The notes under the pieces: generated by a model
The model's input: the letters and a program-made list of their open reading frames with translations, nothing else
What the model was told of the DNA's origin: nothing
The model's database searches: none
In this document: piece after piece, positions 17,000 to 25,458 of the stretch
Numbering within the stretch: position 1 is the stretch's first letter
Layout: each line of letters starts with the position of its first letter
From: JAVVHH01 sp964235765
GTDB lineage: Bacteria > Pseudomonadota > Alphaproteobacteria > Acetobacterales > Acetobacteraceae
Direction: 5' to 3'
Assembly (NCBI GenBank): GCA_964235765.1
Contig: CAXSDH010000010.1
Location: 1 to 64,000 of the forward strand
DNA: 64,000 nucleotides
Translations under genes and position numbers: made by a program

Positions 17000-18218
17000 C
17001 GCCGGCCATCACTTGGGCGATCAGCGCTTCGTAGTTGCGGATATAGTCGTCCATCTGCAGCGTGCGCTCCGCCTCCGCGCGCGCATTGGCGCGCAGCCCG
17101 GCCGTCCCCTCCGGATCGTCCAGCAGCTCGGCCACGCGCTCGGTCAGCCGGGCCGGGTCGAGGCAGGGCGTGAGCAGCCCCGTTTGCCCGTCGGCCACGA
17201 ACTCGTGCACCGGCGCGGTATCGCTGGCCACGATCGCGCAACCACAGGCCAAGGCTTCGCGCAGGCTCCAGGACGCGACGAAGGGATAGGTCAGATAGAT
17301 GTGCGCGTCCGACCGCTGCAGCAGCCCCACGAACGCCCGGTAATCGACCTTGCCGGGAAACGCGATACGGCTGGGATCGACATAGGCCCCGACCTCGCGC
17401 AGCAGGTGCTCCCGCCAGGTCGTGTTGGCCAGGCGGGCGCCGTAACTCACGCCATCGCCGCCGACCATGATCACCTTCAGGTCGGGCCGCAGCCGCAACA
17501 GCCGGGGCAGCGCGCGCATGATGATGTGGAACCCGCGATACGGCTCGAGGTCGCGCGCGACATAGGTGACCAGGGTTTCGCCCGGCTGCACCTGGAAGCC
17601 GTTGAGCTGATACAGGCGCTGGCGGGCGCCGGGGTCCGGCACGCAAGCGCCCAGGTTCACGCCCTCCGCCAGCACCGTCATGCGCCCCTGCGCCCAATCC
17701 GGGTAAGTCGAGTGCTGGAACCGGGTGGGCGTTTGCCCGTGGCCCGGGTTGTTCAGGGCCAGCAGATTGACCGCGTTCTTCGCCCGCACGCGCGGGAAAC
17801 CGGAAGGATGCGTGGGGAACTCCGGGTCGAAGCCGACATCCTGGCCGTTGGTACGGTAGAAGAACTCGTAATATCCCAGCACGGGCACGCCGGGCCATAC
17901 GTCCGGCAGGTTGAGCATCTCGCCCCAGCCATGGTGCCCGATGATGATGTCGGGCCGGAACCCGAGCGCCTTCAGGTTACCGGCGATCGCCGCCACGATC
18001 CCGGCGCGCACCACCGACGCTTCGAAGTCTTGCGCGTCGGGGAAGGTCGAGTTGTTGGCCTCGGGGGGCTTGGCGTAGGTCACCTTGCGCGCGCCGGGGA
18101 TGACGTTGCCGTTCTCCTCGGTGATGAACACCACTTCGTTGGCCGGAGAGCGCACGAGATGGCGAACCAGGTGCAGGAACTGCCCCGGGAAGTTCTGGTG
18201 GATGAATAAATAGCGCAA
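16944..18218 (-). CDS. Glycosyltransferase family 4 protein
   Basis: A 424-aa GT-B fold enzyme. It starts MRYLFIHQNFPGQFLHLVRHL, the typical N-terminus of one GT4 group; the start codon is TTG at 18218. IIIGHHGWGEMLNLPDVWPGVP and YYEFFYRTNG mark the N-domain. The C-domain has VTYVARDLEPYRGFHIIMRALP, then YLTYPFVASWSLREALACGCAIVASDTAPVHEF with the nucleotide-sugar binding region. It is the last gene of the minus-strand secretion/glycosylation block. Donor and acceptor are unknown. Its coding end overlaps cysK on the other strand. Confidence 0.87.
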   Translation of the reverse strand: MRYLFIHQNFPGQFLHLVRHLVRSPANEVVFITEENGNVIPGARKVTYAKPPEANNSTFPDAQDFEASVVRAGIVAAIAGNLKALGFRPDIIIGHHGWGEMLNLPDVWPGVPVLGYYEFFYRTNGQDVGFDPEFPTHPSGFPRVRAKNAVNLLALNNPGHGQTPTRFQHSTYPDWAQGRMTVLAEGVNLGACVPDPGARQRLYQLNGFQVQPGETLVTYVARDLEPYRGFHIIMRALPRLLRLRPDLKVIMVGGDGVSYGARLANTTWREHLLREVGAYVDPSRIAFPGKVDYRAFVGLLQRSDAHIYLTYPFVASWSLREALACGCAIVASDTAPVHEFVADGQTGLLTPCLDPARLTERVAELLDDPEGTAGLRANARAEAERTLQMDDYIRNYEALIAQVMAGATTTRAGSAGPSSAGTPG

Positions 18219-18272
18219 CGCTGTACTCGACCGCCGGTCCCGGCCTGTCCTCAGGCCTGCGGACGCGTCCGC

Positions 18273-19265
18273 CTAGCGACGGCGGGTGGGTGCGGGTTTC
18301 AGCGCCGGCTTTGCCGCCTTTGCTCCAGCAGGCCGGGTCGCAGCCGCGACCGGCATGCCGCTCGCGTCCGCGGCCGGGCCAGTAGCCTCCCTGGACTCGA
18401 GACTGATCTGGAAGGCTTCGAGGGCGGCGAGGCTTGGCGCTTCGCAGGCCTCCCCGCCCTCGACCGGGCCGATCGCCGTACCATCGACGAAGGTCGCCAA
18501 AATGCGGACTTTATGGGTTTCCGCCGAGGCGCCGCGCAACCGCACGCACAGGCCCAAAATGGGCAGCGACATGCCGCGGCTACCGCAGAACTGGCCGCCC
18601 TCGGCCCATGGCGACAGCCAGCCGCGCCCCAGCACCGCCTGGTATTCGATGTCCCCGACCGGAACGCCGCTCGCGGGCTGCAAGCCGAAACCTTCGATCC
18701 ATCGCTTGCTGCCGCGCTCGCCCATCCACTCGCCCAGCCGGCCGGCGACGTCGCCGCGCCCATAGACGTGCGCCGCGACCTCCATCGGTGCGGCGGCAGC
18801 CGCCTGAGGCGGCGGTGCGGCAGCAGCCGCTTGAGGCGGCGCTGCGGCGGCAGCCGCTTGAGACGGCGGATCGGCCGGCGCGGCCGCGGGGCCGGCCGGC
18901 TCGGCTGCGACCGCTTCGCTCAGGCGCAAAACCTGCAGCTTTGGCGCCTCCTGGCCACCTTCGGGCGACTGGTAGACCGTGACCATCACCTGCGCTGGGC
19001 CGCCGCTTACGCGGATCAGCGCGGCGCCGTTGGCTCCCCCCAACCATCCATCCCCCGAAAAGCCGGCGAGAGTGACCATGCCCTTGAACGGCCCCGGCGC
19101 CGGCGCGGCCGAAATCCGCACGCCTGGCAGGCCCGTTTGCGCATTCGGCGCCGCGGCGCCCGGGCTGTTGAAGATGCAGAACACGCCGGGGTCGAGCGTC
19201 ATCAGATGGCCGGACACCTTGAGTTCGGTTACGGCAGCGGCGGCAGTCTGGGCAGCATCGGACAT
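18273..19265 (-). CDS. Unrecognised Ala/Pro-rich protein with a Trp-rich C-terminal domain
   Basis: 330 aa; family not recognised. Three regions are visible. Residues about 15-115 form a beta-rich domain (ELKVSGHLMTLDPGVFCIFN ... VMVTVYQ). Residues about 134-160 form a low-complexity linker of three PPQAAAAA-like units. Residues about 165-275 form a second beta domain (VYGRGDVAGRLGEWMGERGS ... EYQAVLGRGWLSPWAEGGQF ... LCVRLRG) whose Y-Q-x5-GW-x5-GG pattern loosely recalls hydrophobic-W (ChW) repeats. There is no signal peptide or TM segment. It lies between two glycosyltransferase genes and downstream of type I secretion genes, so it may be a substrate or a sugar-binding accessory (inference). 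Confidence 0.6.
   Translation of the reverse strand: MSDAAQTAAAAVTELKVSGHLMTLDPGVFCIFNSPGAAAPNAQTGLPGVRISAAPAPGPFKGMVTLAGFSGDGWLGGANGAALIRVSGGPAQVMVTVYQSPEGGQEAPKLQVLRLSEAVAAEPAGPAAAPADPPSQAAAAAAPPQAAAAAPPPQAAAAAPMEVAAHVYGRGDVAGRLGEWMGERGSKRWIEGFGLQPASGVPVGDIEYQAVLGRGWLSPWAEGGQFCGSRGMSLPILGLCVRLRGASAETHKVRILATFVDGTAIGPVEGGEACEAPSLAALEAFQISLESREATGPAADASGMPVAAATRPAGAKAAKPALKPAPTRRR
18787..18867 (-). repeat. Three tandem 27-bp units in the unrecognised Ala/Pro-rich gene
   Basis: Units at 18787-18813, 18814-18840 and 18841-18867 are near-identical 27-base copies (in frame, 9 codons). They encode the repeated PPQAAAAA linker. A length-variable linker by slippage is plausible. Confidence 0.85.
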
Positions 19266-19292
19266 CGGGCACTCTCGTTGGACCAGGAAGCG

Positions 19293-22208
19293 TTACCGCG
19301 GCGGACATTGCGACGCCACATGGATCGGCGCAAGGCTGAGCAGCGCGTCGTTGACCGCCTGCGGCTTCAGCCCGAGCGGCAACAACCAGCCCCGGCCGGT
19401 GCGCCGGATGCGCTCCGCCTGCGCCCCAAGGTCGAAGGCGGCGGCAGGAAGCTCGGCCTGCCAGGCGCGGCTGAGCGCGAAGCACCACGTCTCCGGCCAG
19501 ACCGACGGTATGAAGGCGAGGTGCGCCCGTTGCGCCCGGATCAGCGCCACCGCTTCGGCTTCCTTGAACTCGCCGGTGACGAACACCGGCCCGGCACTCA
19601 TCAGCCGCTCGTCGTCCGCCGTAAAGCCGCATACGACGAACTCGATCGGCAATCCCCGCCGGCTTGCGTCGCGCGCGCAACCGAGAAGGACCTCGTAGCC
19701 TTTCTCGACGCCGATCGCACCCACGATGCAGACACGGCGGATCGCTCCGGGCGAGGCCGGCGCGAGCGGGGTCGGCGCGAGCGGCGGCAGGCGTTCATCG
19801 TCTTCCCACGGCTCGACCTCCGGTTGCACCTGTGGAAAGTGGCGGCGAAGCCGCGCTGCCGCATCCCGCGACGGGGCGATGACCCGCCGGCACCCCGCAA
19901 GGTCGGCAGCCGAGCGGGCCAGCAGGTCGGGGACCGCGATTTCTTCCTCCAGGAGCCCGCCCAAGTCTGCGATGCAGGCCTCGCACCCTGCCACGTCCGG
20001 CTCCCCGCAGTAGCGGCGCTCCCGGCTGACCAGGGCGATTCGCGGGCAGAACCACGCGTAATCGTGCACATAGGCCTCGATCGGCAAACTGAGCAGCCGG
20101 GCCAGGTCCAGCACGCGGTGGTCATGGCCCAGCAGATGGTGCAGCTCGAAATGGCGGGGCCGGTCGTGCCGCAGCAGTTCTGTCAGCGAGGGCAATTCGT
20201 CCGGCACACGATAGATCAGGTTCGGAAAGGCACCGCCCGGGGTCTCCACCCGGCAAACGCCACGGCCGGGCTTGAGCACGATCGGGCGGACCCCTTGCGA
20301 ACGCAGCGTTTCCGACCGGCCAGCGATCACCTGGTCCACCCCGCCGCCGCCGGCGTGGCTGACCAGGATCGCCGCCCCTTTCCGCAACCTGCCCTCCGCC
20401 CACCGCCGCGCGTCCATCCCGCGCCGGGCCGGCAGCAACGGATCAGCCTCGACGTGCGCAGCCACCAGCGCGTCGTATCCGGGGTGCAAGCGGTTCAGCA
20501 CGGCCGTATTCCGCCGGACGAGGTGAGCGCGTGCCGACCCGAACGACTGCCCGCCCACATGCGCCACGAACACGCCGGACGCCGCCACGTTCCGCCAGCC
20601 GTGATGGCGCGCGCGGAGGCAGAAATCGTTCTCCTCGCCATAGCCCTGCGCGAACAAATCTTCGCGCAACGGGCCGACCTGATCCAAGCAATCTCTGCGC
20701 ATGTACAAACAAAACCCGACGCCGACCGGTATGTCGACCACAGCCGCGCCATTGGCGTGTTGCGCAAGCGTGTCGAGCCGGAGTGTCTCCGCCCAGTCCG
20801 GCGCCGGGTTCGGGGTGGACACGTTCGGGTAGCTAACGATGGTCGCGTCGTTGGAGAGCGGCGTTGCGGTGCCGATGTCGGGCGCCGCATAGGCCGCGCG
20901 CCGCAGCCGGCCGAGCCAACCCGGCGGCGGCCGCGTATCGCTGTTCAGCAGCACCACGTCCCGTCCGGCCGCCGCGCTCAGTCCGGCGTTGGCCGAGGCA
21001 GGAAAACCACGGTTCTCCGCATGCTGGATCAGGCGAATGCGCCCCTCCCCCGCAAGCCGCTCGAGGGCCGACACGAGCGACGGCTCTGGCGAGGCATCCT
21101 CGACCACATGCACCACCGTGCCTTCGGGCACGCTATCCAACACCGCGTCCAGGCAGGCCAGCGTGTCCTGCTCGCCGCGATACACCGGGATGACCACATC
21201 CACGAGCGGGCGGAGCGCGGCTATTCGGGGCGGCCCGCCGCGGATGTCCGCCCAGACCGGGGCGAACCCGGCGCCGGAACCTGCTGCGGCACGCGCCTCC
21301 AATCCGGGATCGACCGGGCTGCCCAGTAGATGCCTGCCGTCGGCGTCGACGACCGCGAGCGGCCCGCCCATGGCGGCGACCTGTTCGGCAGTGAGGGCGA
21401 ACTGGCGGGGCCGGGCCAGTGGCCGGCCGGCTCGCACGTCGTCGGCGGGCTCACGCGCGGTCAGCGTCGTGCTGAACGTCTGGCCACGGACCAAAACCAG
21501 CGGGTCACGCGTGGGGTCGGCAGGGTGCCACGCCCAGCCTGCGAGGCCGCCCGACCTGGCCTCGACGAAGCCCTCGACGGCAATGATGGCGCGCACGGAG
21601 AGCGGGCTACCGAGGAACTGCGCGTCGTTCCCTGCCACATGCAGCAGGCGGGCGGAGCGCCAGCCAGGCGGCAGGCGCGCACTGCGCAACGCCCTTCCGT
21701 CGAGGGTGATGCGGGCCGGCTTGCCGGGTCCGGCATGAAGGAGGCCACTCCCGTCGAGCCCGCACCAGCCGGGAAGGCCAAGCCGGGCCGCGACGGCCGC
21801 GGCCACGGCGCGTAGCGACGCGCCGGGGATGCTGGACCGCAAGGCCGTTTCCGCCGCATCGTGCGCCCGGTCGGCTTTGCCTGAGATGAGCGCGCTGGCG
21901 GCCAGGCCAGTCCAGGCCTCCGGGCTGGGATGCCGCATGGTCAAGCTTTCGAACATGGCGAAGGCCTCGGCTGCCTCGCCCTGTTCCAATAGCAAGCCCG
22001 CGAGCGCCGAGAGCACCAGCCCGTCCTCCGGCGCCAACCGGCGCGCGCGCTCGAGCCAACGGCGTGCCTCGGCCGGATTCCCCAGGGCCGTCTCGTGCAG
22101 GCTGCGATCCCAGGCGGAGCGGGCCAGCGCTTGCCACATCTCGCCGCTGGTCCGCGTACGCCGGCGCTCCGCCCGCGCTTCGACGTCCGACAACAAGGTG
22201 TTGCTCAT
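19293..22208 (-). CDS. Composite TPR / GT2 / GT4 glycosyltransferase
   Basis: 971 aa. Residues about 15-130 are TPR-like (EARRWLERARRLAPEDGLVLSALAGLLLEQGEAAEAFAMFE). Residues about 190-320 form a beta-sandwich segment with GGLAGWAWHPADPTRDPLVLV, seen in other large glycosyltransferases. Residues about 333-570 are GT2: PLVDVVIPVYRGEQDTLACL, VEDASPE, ENRGFPASANAGL, LLNSDTRPPPGWL (DxD-like NSDT), YGEENDFCLRARHHG. The C-terminal 330 residues resemble a GT4 domain (VSHAGGGGVDQVI ... VCIVGAIGVEKGYEVLL ... FIPSVWPETWCFALSRAWQ). The ATG at 22208 lies 13 bases after the SEL1 gene's stop; the longer frame back to 22562 lies inside that gene and is rejected. Confidence 0.82.
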   Translation of the reverse strand: MSNTLLSDVEARAERRRTRTSGEMWQALARSAWDRSLHETALGNPAEARRWLERARRLAPEDGLVLSALAGLLLEQGEAAEAFAMFESLTMRHPSPEAWTGLAASALISGKADRAHDAAETALRSSIPGASLRAVAAAVAARLGLPGWCGLDGSGLLHAGPGKPARITLDGRALRSARLPPGWRSARLLHVAGNDAQFLGSPLSVRAIIAVEGFVEARSGGLAGWAWHPADPTRDPLVLVRGQTFSTTLTAREPADDVRAGRPLARPRQFALTAEQVAAMGGPLAVVDADGRHLLGSPVDPGLEARAAAGSGAGFAPVWADIRGGPPRIAALRPLVDVVIPVYRGEQDTLACLDAVLDSVPEGTVVHVVEDASPEPSLVSALERLAGEGRIRLIQHAENRGFPASANAGLSAAAGRDVVLLNSDTRPPPGWLGRLRRAAYAAPDIGTATPLSNDATIVSYPNVSTPNPAPDWAETLRLDTLAQHANGAAVVDIPVGVGFCLYMRRDCLDQVGPLREDLFAQGYGEENDFCLRARHHGWRNVAASGVFVAHVGGQSFGSARAHLVRRNTAVLNRLHPGYDALVAAHVEADPLLPARRGMDARRWAEGRLRKGAAILVSHAGGGGVDQVIAGRSETLRSQGVRPIVLKPGRGVCRVETPGGAFPNLIYRVPDELPSLTELLRHDRPRHFELHHLLGHDHRVLDLARLLSLPIEAYVHDYAWFCPRIALVSRERRYCGEPDVAGCEACIADLGGLLEEEIAVPDLLARSAADLAGCRRVIAPSRDAAARLRRHFPQVQPEVEPWEDDERLPPLAPTPLAPASPGAIRRVCIVGAIGVEKGYEVLLGCARDASRRGLPIEFVVCGFTADDERLMSAGPVFVTGEFKEAEAVALIRAQRAHLAFIPSVWPETWCFALSRAWQAELPAAAFDLGAQAERIRRTGRGWLLPLGLKPQAVNDALLSLAPIHVASQCPPR

Positions 22209-22221
22209 AACCGGCGCGCCG

Positions 22222-23985
22222 TTACTGGGCTGCGACGCTCGGCTCCGCAACGGTGCTTGCTGGCGGCGGAAGAGCGGCAAGGTCGTTCGCGGCTTCCGCC
22301 ACGCCAGCCGCCTGCGCACGCTCGAGCAGGCCGCGGGCCTTCGCCGCATTCGTCTCGCCCGCCAACCCGCGAGCAAGATACCGCCCCAGCATAAGTTGGG
22401 CGTAGGGGTGACCCTTGGCCGCGGCCTTGGCGAACCAGGTTTGGGCCGCCACGCGATCCGGCGGCACGTCGTGTCCGCCGCCCAGCAGCGCGCCCATGGC
22501 GAATTGCGCGCCGGTATGGTCCTTCTCCGCCGCAGACAGGAACAGCGTCTGCGCGCCGGCATGGTCGCGCGTGCCGCCGCGGCCGTTGACCATCATTTCA
22601 GCCAGCGCGACCTGAGCATCGGCCATGCCGACATTCGCCGCACGTTCGATCCAGGCGCGCCCCTCGGCCGGGTCGGCCTCCACGCCGCGGCCCTCCGCCA
22701 GCATGCGACCGTACCAGAACTGAGCGTTGACAACGCCGTCCGCGGCCCGGCGCAGCCATTCGGCCGCCCGGGCGAGGTCCCGCTCGACCCCCACGCCCTC
22801 GGCCAGGCAAACGCCGTAATTGAAGGCAGCCACGAGGTCGCCCCCGCCGGCCGCGGCCTCGAACCACTCGCGCGTGCGAACGCGATCCTCCGGCTGCCCG
22901 GCGCCACGCAGCACAAGGTCCGCCAGATTGGATTGCGCAAGCTTGTCGCCCCGCTCCGCCGAGACGCGAAACCAACGGGCCGCCTCGTTGGCGTCGCGTG
23001 CCACGCCCGCACCAGTAAGATACAGCATGGCCAGCGCGCGCGCCGCGGCGGCATGGCCCTGCTCGGCCGCACGGGTGAACCACATCGCTGCCTCGCCGTA
23101 GTTCGGCGGCAAATCGCCGCCTTTGGCGTAGAGGTCACCCACAAGCGCCGCGGCTTCCGCGTCCCCGGCCAGGGCAGCCCGGCGCAGCCAGGACTCGCCG
23201 TTGATCACGTCCCGCTCGACGCCGCGCCCCTCCATGAGGGCCAGCCCCCAGCGCGCTTGCCCGGAGCGCACGCCACGCTCGGCCGACTGCCGATAAAGTT
23301 GCGAGGCCTTCGCGACGTCGCGCTCAACGCCGATGCCGCCTTCGGACATTACGCCGAGAAGGTATAAACCAAGCGGCAGATTGCCGGCCGCCGCTTTCGC
23401 GATCTCCACCGCGCCCGCCTGCCGCGCCGTGTCGTCCTGGGCGGTGCGCAGCAGGGCCAATCCGTACCCTAGGCAGCCCTGCACACAACCGACGGCCGCC
23501 GACTTGCGATACCAACCGTCGCCCTCGGCCAGGTTTCGCAGGCGCTCGGGGCCCGACGTGAATACATAGCCTAGCAGCGCCTGTGATTCCGCCGACCCCG
23601 CCTCGGCAGCAGGCCGGCCCCAACGGATCGCGAGATCGAAGTCGGCCTCCGTGCCGGCCGTGTCGGTAAATAGCCCCGCCGCGCCGCCGGTCTTGCTCGC
23701 CCCGGTCAGATACAGCGCGGCCAGCATGGATTGCGCCTCGATCTTGCCGGCAAGGGCAGCCCGTTCCAGCCACACCGCCGCCGTCGTACGGCTGGGCGGC
23801 ACGCCGGACCCGTCCAGGTAGGCCTTGCCCACTCGGAACTGTGCCTCGACATCGCCCCGCTCCGCCGCCTTGGCCAGCACCGGAAACACCGCTCCAGCAT
23901 GGCCGGTCTCCGCTTGCTGCAAGGCGCGGCGCAGCCGGACCGACGGTGAAACCGCCGACGTCATGCGTTCAAGAAGACCCGCCAT
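22222..23985 (-). CDS. SEL1-like repeat protein
   Basis: 587 aa built almost entirely of about 14 SEL1/TPR-like units of about 36 residues, with the recurring pattern A-x2-G-x4-LG-x-L-Y-x2-G-x-GV-x-R-D-x2-A-x2-W-x2-RAA. Examples are GLALMEGRGVERDVINGESW and GRMLAEGRGVEADPAEGRAW. Such proteins are alpha-helical scaffolds for protein interactions. No signal peptide is seen. It lies between the HlyD adaptor and the large glycosyltransferase with short gaps (20 and 13 bases), so it is probably co-transcribed and may hold together the exporter and glycosyltransferases (inference). Confidence 0.9.
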   Translation of the reverse strand: MAGLLERMTSAVSPSVRLRRALQQAETGHAGAVFPVLAKAAERGDVEAQFRVGKAYLDGSGVPPSRTTAAVWLERAALAGKIEAQSMLAALYLTGASKTGGAAGLFTDTAGTEADFDLAIRWGRPAAEAGSAESQALLGYVFTSGPERLRNLAEGDGWYRKSAAVGCVQGCLGYGLALLRTAQDDTARQAGAVEIAKAAAGNLPLGLYLLGVMSEGGIGVERDVAKASQLYRQSAERGVRSGQARWGLALMEGRGVERDVINGESWLRRAALAGDAEAAALVGDLYAKGGDLPPNYGEAAMWFTRAAEQGHAAAARALAMLYLTGAGVARDANEAARWFRVSAERGDKLAQSNLADLVLRGAGQPEDRVRTREWFEAAAGGGDLVAAFNYGVCLAEGVGVERDLARAAEWLRRAADGVVNAQFWYGRMLAEGRGVEADPAEGRAWIERAANVGMADAQVALAEMMVNGRGGTRDHAGAQTLFLSAAEKDHTGAQFAMGALLGGGHDVPPDRVAAQTWFAKAAAKGHPYAQLMLGRYLARGLAGETNAAKARGLLERAQAAGVAEAANDLAALPPPASTVAEPSVAAQ

Positions 23986-24006
23986 CGCTAGACCATCATC
24001 TCCAAC

Positions 24007-25422
24007 TCAAGGCTCCCGCATTCCATCCATGAACACCGGCAGAACACGGGACAGCAAATAGCTCACGAGAGTACGCTTCCCGACCTTCACGTCCGCAGTC
24101 ACAGGCATGCCCGGGGTCATGCGGAACCCCGGTGGCGTGTCGTGCAACTGCGGGTCCTCAAGCGTCATCCGGGCACGATAGAACGATGCGCCTTGCGGCT
24201 GGGACTGCTGGACGCCGCGCTTCGGCTCGTCGGGGTTGGACGTGAAGCTGTCCGGACTTATCACGCGGACAGTGCCCGCCACCGTGCCGTACTGCGTGTA
24301 AGGCAGCGTATCGAGCTTGATGTTGACCGGATTGCCAGGATGGACAAATCCGGCATCCGCGCCTGCAACGTTCACCTCGGCCTCGAGCGGCGCGTCGACC
24401 GGAACCAGCGTCATGAGTTGCTCGCCCGATTGCAATACCGAGCCGGGCGCTACTTTGGCGACGTTCAGCACGATCGAGTCCCGCTCCGCCCGCACCTCGG
24501 CCAGTTGGCGTCGCAGGGCGGCCTTGTTCAGGTTCTCCCGCGCGTCGCTGAGCTTGCGGCCCTGCTCGGTGAGATCCTGGCTGACCTGGCTGCGCCATTG
24601 CTGATTATAGCCGTCCCGCTCCGCTTGCAGCGCCTGCAAGTCGCGATCCGCTTGCGACGCTTGGGATGCCGCGTTGTCCAGCCCGCGCTTGACCTCGAGG
24701 CGGCTATCCGTCGCGGCCAGCCGGTTGAGCACACTGCCAACTTGCAACTGCTCCAGTTGAACCCGCCGCTTCTCCACTTCGGCCGCGACCTTCAAGCGTT
24801 CCGAGTAGCCGAACACATCCGACAACGCGCGCTGCACTTGGTTTTGCAGGCTGCTGATCTTCTGCGCGTAGTTCTCGTTCTTGTAGGCCCGCTCGGCCTT
24901 GTGCTGGATGTAGATCGCGCCTTGCAGCACGGCAATCGGGCTCGCGTCCGAGGGCCGGTACTCCAAGCCGGATGCCTCGGCCTGCAGACGGTCGACCTCG
25001 GTCTGCAAGCTGCCCACCTGGGCCTGCAATGCGTTGAAGTCGGCTGTCGCGAAGGTTGGGTCGAGGCGCGCGAGGACATCGCCCTGTTTCACCGTGTCGC
25101 CTTCCCGCACATTGATTGAGCGGACGATCGCGGTCTCGAGCGGTTGCATCACGCTGGTCGCCTGTTGCGCCACGATACGCCCCTGCGCTGTGACCACCTT
25201 ATCGATCGGGATCAGGGATGAGGCAGCGAAACACGCCGCGACCAGCGAGACCACCACCCAGGTGACTCCGCGCGCAGCCGTCAGCACAGGCGCTACGGTC
25301 AGGGCGTTGGTCGGCGAGTGGAATTCCAGCAGCGCCGGCAGGTCCCGGTGGCTCACCGCGAGATCCCGGCGGTTGCCGCGGCCGGGTTCACCCACCGGTC
25401 CGCGCAGAGTAAGTGCGCTCAT
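24007..25422 (-). CDS. Type I secretion periplasmic adaptor (HlyD family)
   Basis: 471-aa membrane fusion protein. A cytoplasmic N-terminus of about 50 residues is followed by one TM segment (VTWVVVSLVAACFAASSLIP). Next come the lipoyl half-motif (VVTAQGRIV ... VMQPLETAIVRSINVREGDTVKQGDVLARLDPT), a long coiled coil (about 130-330) and the second lipoyl/beta-barrel part (SIVLNVAKVAPGSVLQSGEQLMTLVPVDAPLEAEV). The C-terminal GMPVTADVKVGKRTLVSYLLSRV is the HlyD hallmark. It pairs with the ABC exporter 36 bases upstream. No TolC-like outer membrane gene is in the window. Confidence 0.92.
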   Translation of the reverse strand: MSALTLRGPVGEPGRGNRRDLAVSHRDLPALLEFHSPTNALTVAPVLTAARGVTWVVVSLVAACFAASSLIPIDKVVTAQGRIVAQQATSVMQPLETAIVRSINVREGDTVKQGDVLARLDPTFATADFNALQAQVGSLQTEVDRLQAEASGLEYRPSDASPIAVLQGAIYIQHKAERAYKNENYAQKISSLQNQVQRALSDVFGYSERLKVAAEVEKRRVQLEQLQVGSVLNRLAATDSRLEVKRGLDNAASQASQADRDLQALQAERDGYNQQWRSQVSQDLTEQGRKLSDARENLNKAALRRQLAEVRAERDSIVLNVAKVAPGSVLQSGEQLMTLVPVDAPLEAEVNVAGADAGFVHPGNPVNIKLDTLPYTQYGTVAGTVRVISPDSFTSNPDEPKRGVQQSQPQGASFYRARMTLEDPQLHDTPPGFRMTPGMPVTADVKVGKRTLVSYLLSRVLPVFMDGMREP

Positions 25423-25458
25423 ACCCGTCCTCCAGACATTGTCAGGCCTAGTACCGGC

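Noticed and set aside
18513..21329. 938-codon plus-strand open frame opposite the glycosyltransferase genes
   Set aside because: No motif, biased composition, and the minus-strand frame carries clear GT2/GT4 motifs.
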